Positions 7,056 through 9,635 of a stretch of 9,635 nt of DNA are shown here, one piece after another. The notes beneath the pieces were generated by a model. The model did no database searches. It was not told the origin of the DNA and saw only the letters and a program-made list of their open reading frames with translations. The stretch is from Rickettsiaceae bacterium (GTDB taxonomy: Bacteria > Pseudomonadota > Alphaproteobacteria > Rickettsiales > Rickettsiaceae), in the NCBI GenBank assembly GCA_021741285.1, contig JAIOYD010000040.1:1-9635 (forward strand). The letters run 5' to 3'. How positions within the stretch are numbered: the stretch's first letter is position 1; every line of letters begins with the position of its first letter. A program made the translations under genes and the position numbers.

Positions 7056-7985
7056 ATGAAACTATCTGAAGATAACATAGAGTTAATACACAAACACAAA
7101 TCTAAGTTTGTTTCTTTTAAGTATCTTGGAGATGATGGTTTTTTAAAGCAGATTGATGTTTCAACAAGCTCTTTAGTAGGAACTAATATTTTATTTACAG
7201 TAAATAACCTTAATCTTCACCCAATTAAATCAAAAGCTTTCATTGATCCATTTAGAAGTTTATTAACCACGAGCTTCTATTGTGAAAATCATAGCAGCAC
7301 GGTAAATCCACGTAAAGCTGCAGAAAAAATCTATAATTCTGCTACCTACCCTTCATTTAACGAGTATTTTGCTCAAATTAGCTTTTGGATTGTAGATGAA
7401 TTTTCTGAAGAAAAGTCTAGTAATTTGGCTTATATAGCAGATCCCATAGACCAGCAGTCCAATTTAAGGGCAGATATAATTGCTACGTTAGAGAGCATTG
7501 GAATAGAGACAACTTATCACTATCATGGCAGAAAAAATAATGAATCTGTGATTGGTATTAAAGGAAAAACTGTGATTGATCTTGCTGATAATATTATCAT
7601 TACTAAGTTTGTAATAGCAAATGTTGCAGCTAGCTACAGCAGGACCATTAATTTTACTTTTAATGACACTATCAATTTAAGCCTGCTTGTGAAGAGCCAG
7701 AAAACTCAAATCGATGCTATTTATAGCGCTCTAACATCTAGATCTAAACAAGTCTCAACTTTTTCGACTCAGCTAGATGAATATTTTTTTGAATTAAAAG
7801 AAGTTCGTCATTATAAAGTCAACGATGAGGTAGTATTATATATCGGGTTAATAGTTTTTGAACAATTTATACCTTATTTATGTTTAGTTGATTTACTTTC
7901 ATATGAAATTAAGCAAAAATTAACAGATAAGGAGTTATCATTAGTTTTGAATAAAAAATCAAAGGTCACAAAAGTAAATGATTGA
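7056..7985 (+). CDS. Reduced glutamine-synthetase-like protein, probably non-catalytic
   Basis: A 309-residue protein that I align by eye to glutamine synthetase (about 470 residues). FVSFKYLGDDGFLKQIDV (18-35) matches the beta-grasp domain. AFIDPFRSLLTTSFYCE (61-77) matches the AVIDPF...LIIRCD strand. NPRKAAEKI (84-92), SNLRADIIATLESIGIET (135-152), ADNIIITKFVIANVA (177-191) and IPYLCLVDLLSYEI (272-285) match later blocks in the same order. Much of the active site appears gone: the EPEF metal motif reads QISFW, the NGSGMH block is absent, and the adenylylation and ATP loops are deleted. The glutamate in NNES (163) may be one surviving ligand. The ATG at 7056 is preferred over an upstream TTG at 7026 because AGAGG (7047-7051) precedes it. 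The frame is open and free of stops, so the protein may still be made. It could be a structural or regulatory relic; the assignment is inference from pattern, not a search. Confidence 0.6.
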   Translation: MKLSEDNIELIHKHKSKFVSFKYLGDDGFLKQIDVSTSSLVGTNILFTVNNLNLHPIKSKAFIDPFRSLLTTSFYCENHSSTVNPRKAAEKIYNSATYPSFNEYFAQISFWIVDEFSEEKSSNLAYIADPIDQQSNLRADIIATLESIGIETTYHYHGRKNNESVIGIKGKTVIDLADNIIITKFVIANVAASYSRTINFTFNDTINLSLLVKSQKTQIDAIYSALTSRSKQVSTFSTQLDEYFFELKEVRHYKVNDEVVLYIGLIVFEQFIPYLCLVDLLSYEIKQKLTDKELSLVLNKKSKVTKVND

Positions 7986-8013
7986 TTAAATTTTGTTTAC
8001 TCTTGTGACTTTT
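7961..8013 (+). terminator. Long hairpin spanning the stop codon of the glutamine-synthetase-like gene
   Basis: AAAGGTCACAAAAGTAAA (7961-7978) pairs with TTTACTCTTGTGACTTTT (7996-8013) over 18 positions, with one G-U pair and one A-C mismatch. The loop holds the TGA stop (7983-7985). The right arm ends in only four T, so it is a weak intrinsic terminator at best and may instead protect the 3' end of the transcript. The left arm is coding sequence. Confidence 0.55.
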
Positions 8014-8070
8014 AGTATATATTCTGGAATAGATAGTAATTTTTAATATGTGGGTGGTAACATAAGGGTT

Positions 8071-9516
8071 ATGCAACAAAAATTTAATCAAGTAGAAAAA
8101 AAAGAAAATCCCTTAAAGATTGCACTAGAAAAATGTAGAGCAGCTTTTAAAATAACTTTTGTCTTTGCCTTTGTGATCAATTTACTCATGTTGGTAACAC
8201 CTTTATACTCCCTACAGGTACTTGATAGGGTTATAGGAAGTGGCAATATAGAAACTTTATTAATGTTATCTATTATTATTGGCTTTATATATTTTTTTTA
8301 TACACTTTTACAAATAGCGCGGTCATTCACCTTAATTAAGGTTGGCGAATGGCTTGACAATACCTTATCACCTGTTTTGTTTGGTCATTCAATCTCTGCA
8401 TCGGCAACTAAAGTTGATCCAGCTTCTAGCCAATTGCTTAGAGATTTTCAAACTCTAAAAACATTCCTTACGAGCACCGGCATTAACACTCTTTTCGATG
8501 CACCTTGGAGCATTGTCTACATAGTCATTCTATTTTTAATACATCCATATATGGGTTATATTACTATTGCAGGAGCTATTATAATTGTTGGTTTTGCTTT
8601 TTTTAATGCTGTTGCCACAAATAAAACGCTCAATGAAGCAACTGAGTACTCTATAAGAGCAATGGGTCAAGCGGAGATCGCTAATAGAAATGCTGAAGCT
8701 GTTGAAGCTATGGGCATGATTAAGAATGTAAAAAGAAACTGGGCAAAATTTAATGAAGCCTCACTAGCGAAACAATCCATAGCTAGCTACAGAAATGGTG
8801 TTATTTCCAACTTCTCAAGATTTATTCGTAACATTATGACCATGGCTGTTACAGGTGTTGGTGCTTATGTAGTTGTAAAATCTAATGGTCAAGATATGAC
8901 AACAGGTTACATGATTGCCAGCTCTATAATCGTGGGCAAGGCGCTTGCACCATTTGATAACTCTATTGGTATGTGGAAAAGCATAAGCAGCGCTATGAAA
9001 TCTTATAAAAATATTAATGAATCATTTGCTAAACATACTGAGCGCGACCAAGCAATGCCAATACCTAACGTAGATGGGCATTTAGCTGTTGAAAATGTAT
9101 ATTATTCATCTCCGGTTGCCTCCGGTAGACCAATACCATCTATGCCAGTACATATTCTTAAAGGAATTTCATTTGCTATTCAACCAGGTGAAATATTAGC
9201 AATAGTTGGACCAAGTGCGGCAGGAAAATCCACCTTAGCTAAAGTAATTGTTGGAGTTTGGGCGGCTTCATCTGGTTCAGTGCGTCTTGACGGTGGAGAT
9301 GTATACACTTGGAACAGAGAAAATTTTGGAGAACATGTGGGTTATCTGCCTCAAGGCATAGAGTTATTTAGCGGCAGCATCAAAGAAAATATAGCTAGGA
9401 TGTCTGATCAACTAAGTCCCGAAAAAGTAATTGAAGCTGCAAAAATGTGTGGTGCACATGAAATGATACTCAGATTCCAAGATGGTTACGATTCTGATAT
9501 TAGACCTCTTGCATAA
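8071..9516 (+). pseudogene. Type I secretion ABC transporter (PrtD/AprD type), 3' end lost to an insertion sequence
   Basis: This encodes the inner-membrane ABC exporter of a type I secretion system, which with a membrane-fusion protein and TolC moves proteins straight out of the cell. An N-terminal membrane domain has about six hydrophobic segments, the first two at roughly 28-48 and 63-83. The nucleotide-binding domain begins with AVENVYY, then Walker A GPSAAGKST (380-388) and Q-loop GYLPQGIELFSGSIKENI. The sequence follows the family through DGYDSDI, then reads RPLA and stops. The missing part should hold the LSGGQ signature, Walker B, D-loop and switch histidine, so ATP hydrolysis is lost. 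The family is usually about 570-590 residues; 481 remain, the last few from the insertion sequence. The start at 8071 (ATG with AAGGG just upstream, spacing short) is preferred to a GTG at 8050, but this is not certain. The remainder should lie beyond the window. Confidence 0.9.
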
Positions 9517-9635
9517 CCTCTTTAAAGCTCGAAATTATAAATTCCGGCAATTAAGTTGAATCTTAAACCGAACCGTTTTCTTCTATTTCTGTAACGATCG
9601 GCGATAATTTTAAATCTTTTAACCATACCAATTAC
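9503..9635 (-). mobile_element. IS5-family-like insertion sequence, one end only
   Basis: At about 9503 the transporter sequence changes abruptly into a terminal sequence GACCTCTTGCATAACC (9503-9518), of the kind that caps IS5-group elements. A transposase 3' end on the opposite strand follows immediately inside it. TTA at 9500-9502 (or TTAG) would suit a short IS5-type target duplication, but the other end is outside the window, so the exact border is unproven. Confidence 0.75.
9522..9635 (-). CDS. IS5-family-like transposase, C-terminal 37 residues (5' end outside window)
   Basis: The minus strand is open from the window edge to the TAA at 9522-9524 and encodes VKRFKIIADRYRNRRKRF followed by a tail ending GIYNFEL. 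The DRYRNRRKRFG segment and the short NLIAGI tail are typical of the end of IS5-family DDE transposases. The E of the DDE triad lies a little upstream and is not reliably visible here. The stop codon falls about 20 nt inside the element's terminal sequence, as is usual for these compact elements. It is too short to the known frame to be found without extending from the window edge. Whether the whole transposase is intact cannot be judged. Confidence 0.8.
   Translation of the reverse strand, partial: VIGMVKRFKIIADRYRNRRKRFGLRFNLIAGIYNFEL

Noticed and set aside
8050..8070. GTG start at 8050 for the exporter
   Set aside because: No ribosome site precedes it and the extra seven residues do not look like the family. 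The ATG at 8071 is more likely, though its purine-rich site is unusually close.

Overview
The window is AT-rich DNA that most resembles an alphaproteobacterial obligate intracellular bacterium of the order Rickettsiales. This is inferred from protein character and gene content, not from a search. Pointers are an alphaproteobacterial-type glutamyl-tRNA synthetase C-terminus, hslV/hslU with the usual alphaproteobacterial N-terminal extension on HslV, a PrtD/AprD-type type I secretion ABC protein, an IS5-like transposase tail, and several decaying genes.

Layout. 1-524 (+): 3' end of gltX. 634-710 (-): tRNA-Ile(GAT) with encoded CCA and a good promoter just upstream. 933-1136 (+): a cold-shock protein with a perfect 10-bp hairpin in its leader and a strong intrinsic terminator behind it. 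1311-1436: three identical 42-bp tandem repeats. 1395-5531 (-): a compact co-directional cluster read hslV > hslU > comM (yifB) > class II aldolase/adducin-family gene. hslV and hslU overlap by 4 nt, and comM and the aldolase gene are 3 nt apart. The aldolase gene has lost its reading frame near its 3' end, and its correct C-terminal codons lie in another frame. The last 14 of those codons, stop included, are exactly the repeat unit. 5532-5662: divergent intergenic region. 5663-7985 (+): a HIT-family protein overlapping asd by 4 nt, then a shortened glutamine-synthetase-like protein that appears to lack most catalytic residues, ending in a long hairpin. 8071-9516 (+): a type I secretion ABC transporter broken at about 9502 by an insertion sequence whose transposase C-terminus is encoded on the minus strand (9522-9635) and runs off the window.

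How it fits together. The housekeeping functions look intact: tRNA charging and decoding, HslVU proteolysis, ComM helicase, and aspartate-semialdehyde dehydrogenase for the diaminopimelate branch. Next to them are three stages of gene decay: a recent IS knockout, a recent frameshift with 3'-end tandem duplication, and an old glutamine-synthetase relative reduced to a probable pseudoenzyme that has kept an open reading frame. I see no phage, CRISPR or defence system. The most novel items are the glutamine-synthetase-like pseudoenzyme beside asd and the stop-codon-containing 42-bp repeat.
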